64,000 nucleotides of DNA from Buchnera aphidicola (Cinara piceae) (GTDB lineage: Bacteria; Pseudomonadota; Gammaproteobacteria; Enterobacterales; Enterobacteriaceae). This document shows positions 60,900-64,000 of this stretch, piece by piece. Below the pieces are notes generated by a model. That model did no database searches. It was not told the origin of the DNA and was given only the letters and a program-made list of their open reading frames with translations. Numbering within the stretch: position 1 is the first letter of the stretch; the number at the start of each line of letters is the position of its first letter. A program made the translations under genes and the position numbers. The stretch spans positions 186,001-250,000 of the forward strand of contig NZ_LR217739.1 of assembly GCF_900699035.1 (NCBI RefSeq). Direction: 5' to 3'.

Positions 60900-62339
60900 T
60901 TAAGATACATTTATAATTTTATAAGAATTAACTGATTGACAATGATTTTTTTTGTTATTTTTTATTACTATAATTGTATTATTTTTTCTTAACAATTTTT
61001 TATCTTTAAGTAATTTTATTGCAGTATTAGTGGTATTTTTATTTTTTAATATATTCTCTAAATATATTGGAATTACACCTCTGTATAATGTTGATAAACG
61101 AAGTTTTCTAATAGAATTAGATATATAAAAAATAGGTATACCTGATGTAATTCTAGATGTTAATAAAGCAATTTTATTAGATGTTAATATCATAACAACA
61201 GCAACAATATTTTTTAAATGATTAGCGGAATACATAACTGACATGGATATTGTTTCGGGTATATTATCAAATTGTTTATGTAAACGATGTTTAGAAATAT
61301 GCATACACGGTACTTTTTCAGCACCTATACAAATTTTTGACATGTTTTGTACAGTTATTTCTGGAAAATTACCAGATGCTGTTTCTGCAGATAACATAAC
61401 TGCATCTGTTCCATCTAAAACTGAATTAGCTACATCCATAACTTCTGCTCTGGTAGGAAAAGGATTTGTAATCATAGATTCCATCATTTGTGTAGCCGTA
61501 ATAGATACACGATTTAATTTTCTTGTTATTTTAATTAATTTTTTTTGTACTCCTATTAATTGATAATCACCAATTTCCACTCCTAAATCACCTCTAGCAA
61601 TCATAATTGCATCAGAGGCTATGATAATATCTTTTATTATTTTATCAGAAGATATTGCTTCTGCTCGCTCAATTTTAGCAATAATTTTTGCTTTACTTCC
61701 AGCTTGTCTTATTAATAATCGAGCTTTTTGTAAATCTTGTGAAGATCTTGGAAAAGAAACAGCTAAATAATCTATATTAATCCTTGCTGCTAATTTTATA
61801 TCTTCTTCATCTTTTTTTGTTAAAGCTGATGCAGATAAACCTCCTCCTAATTTATTTAAACCTTTATTATCAGATAAATATCCACCAATAATTACTTTTG
61901 TAAAAATTTTTGTATTATTAATTTTGATAACTTTTAATTTTATTTTTCCGTCATCTAATAAAAGAATATCATTACAGGATACTTCATTAGGAAGATTAGT
62001 ATAATCAATACCTACTGCATTTTTATCTCCTTTATTTTTAGGAATATTTAAATCTAATAAAAAATTGTCTCCATGTTTTAAAAAAATTTTTTTTTCTTTA
62101 AAACTAGAAATACGTATTTTCGGACCTTGTAAATCACCTATTAATGCTACACAACAATTTAATTCTTTTTCTAATGATCTGATTTTATTAACTCGATTAA
62201 TATGATCTTCAGCTATACCATGAGAAAAATTCAATCTTAATACATTAACACCTGATTTTATAATTTTTCTTAAAATATTTTTTTTATCAGTTGAAGGTCC
62301 TAGAGTAGAAATAATTTTTGTTCTTCTAATAGAATTCAT
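60900..62339 (-). CDS. pykA: Pyruvate kinase II
   Basis: A 479-residue protein (E. coli PykA 480) and closer to PykA than PykF by alignment: RRTKIISTLGPSTDKKN, LRLNFSHG, LIGDLQGPKIRISSFKEKK, GGGLSASALTKKDEEDIKLA, IARGDLGVEIGDYQLI and TATQMMESMITNPFPTRAE. Last step of glycolysis. Divergent from zwf; in E. coli the regulator hexR separates the two and is missing here. Confidence 0.96.
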   Translation of the reverse strand: MNSIRRTKIISTLGPSTDKKNILRKIIKSGVNVLRLNFSHGIAEDHINRVNKIRSLEKELNCCVALIGDLQGPKIRISSFKEKKIFLKHGDNFLLDLNIPKNKGDKNAVGIDYTNLPNEVSCNDILLLDDGKIKLKVIKINNTKIFTKVIIGGYLSDNKGLNKLGGGLSASALTKKDEEDIKLAARINIDYLAVSFPRSSQDLQKARLLIRQAGSKAKIIAKIERAEAISSDKIIKDIIIASDAIMIARGDLGVEIGDYQLIGVQKKLIKITRKLNRVSITATQMMESMITNPFPTRAEVMDVANSVLDGTDAVMLSAETASGNFPEITVQNMSKICIGAEKVPCMHISKHRLHKQFDNIPETISMSVMYSANHLKNIVAVVMILTSNKIALLTSRITSGIPIFYISNSIRKLRLSTLYRGVIPIYLENILKNKNTTNTAIKLLKDKKLLRKNNTIIVIKNNKKNHCQSVNSYKIINVS

Positions 62340-62706
62340 TATATATTAACCTTGTTTATAGTTATATTGAAAATTTAAAAAAAAATAATTAATTTTACTA
62401 AAACTATTTAATCTTTAATATAAATATTATTTTAATTTATATTAAAAAATAAATTTTTATAGTGTATTTTATGTACATATCATTATTAATGATGTTTTTT
62501 ATTTTATAAAATATATTGTATATAATTAGTTTTTTATTAAAAAATAAAATATAATTAATTATAGATGAAAAAAACAAAATATATATATTTATATTTAAAA
62601 ATATTTTATTTATATTATAATAAGATTTACTTAAAGAGATATAATTTTTATATAAAAAAAATTTATATAAATATATATTTATATATATAATATAATAGGG
62701 TATCTA
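62340..62706. other. Divergent spacer between pykA and zwf
   Basis: About 370 bp of A/T-rich sequence. E. coli has hexR in this position; no remnant is recognised. AGGG (62697-62700) before the zwf ATG may be its ribosome-binding site. Promoters not assignable. Confidence 0.5.

Positions 62707-64000
<1,294 letters not shown>

Overview
The window is a piece of the chromosome of an obligate insect endosymbiont, almost certainly Buchnera aphidicola from an aphid host. I infer this from the extreme A+T richness, gammaproteobacterial (E. coli-like) proteins, one 16S rRNA gene that is not followed by 23S/5S, trpDC(F)BA without trpE/trpG, a flagellar export pair (flhB, flhA) with no other flagellar genes nearby, and the absence of mobile elements, phage genes or CRISPR. 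I cannot name the aphid host from sequence alone.

Layout. 1-2677: the 3' part of flhB and complete flhA (flagellar type III export gate). 2709-4424 (minus): argS. 4425-6636: a stable-RNA unit with promoter, boxA-like element, 16S rRNA inside a perfect 21-bp processing stem, tRNA-Ile(GAT) and tRNA-Ala(TGC). 6659-9423: a pentanucleotide repeat, dnaQ, tRNA-Asp(GTC), grpE, smpB, tadA. 9455-14196 (minus): the lepA-lepB-rnc-era-acpS cluster. 14502-20909: mnmA, fabI, rnb, lipB, lipA. 21147-29273 (minus): trpD-trpC(F)-trpB-trpA, yciC, yciA, sppA. 29885-35500: rluB, suhB (minus), rlmN, hisS, glyA. 35742-39019 (minus): mfd, pgl. 39578-48946: gapA, fldA (minus), ybgI, sucA-sucB, gpmA, pfkA. 49176-56239 (minus): serS, serC, aroA, rpsA, ihfB, tpiA. 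56562-64000: trxB, infA, aspS, yebC, pykA (minus) and the 5' part of zwf.

How the genes fit together. The retained functions are those of a nutritional symbiont: glycolysis (pfkA, tpiA, gapA, gpmA, pykA), oxidative pentose-phosphate entry (zwf, pgl), 2-oxoglutarate dehydrogenase E1/E2 (sucAB) with the lipoylation route it needs (lipB, lipA), shikimate/serine/tryptophan synthesis (aroA, serC, glyA, trpDC(F)BA), and a translation and RNA core (argS, hisS, serS, aspS, rpsA, infA, lepA, era, rnc, rnb, rlmN, rluB, mnmA, tadA, smpB).

Most interesting points. (1) Three needed genes, smpB, lepB and lipB, are each broken by what looks like one missing nucleotide at or next to a homopolymer-A tract; reading one extra A restores a full-length protein in each case. 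rlmN carries an A23 tract inside its coding region. This suggests reliance on slippage at poly(A). (2) SuhB keeps its fold but has lost the inositol-monophosphatase metal ligands, which fits retention as an rRNA transcription (Nus) factor. (3) FlhB has lost its NPTH self-cleavage motif. (4) Mfd lacks the whole UvrB-like/UvrA-binding N-terminal half. (5) Several convergent gene junctions carry hairpins, the clearest being GC-rich ones that stand out from the AT-rich background.
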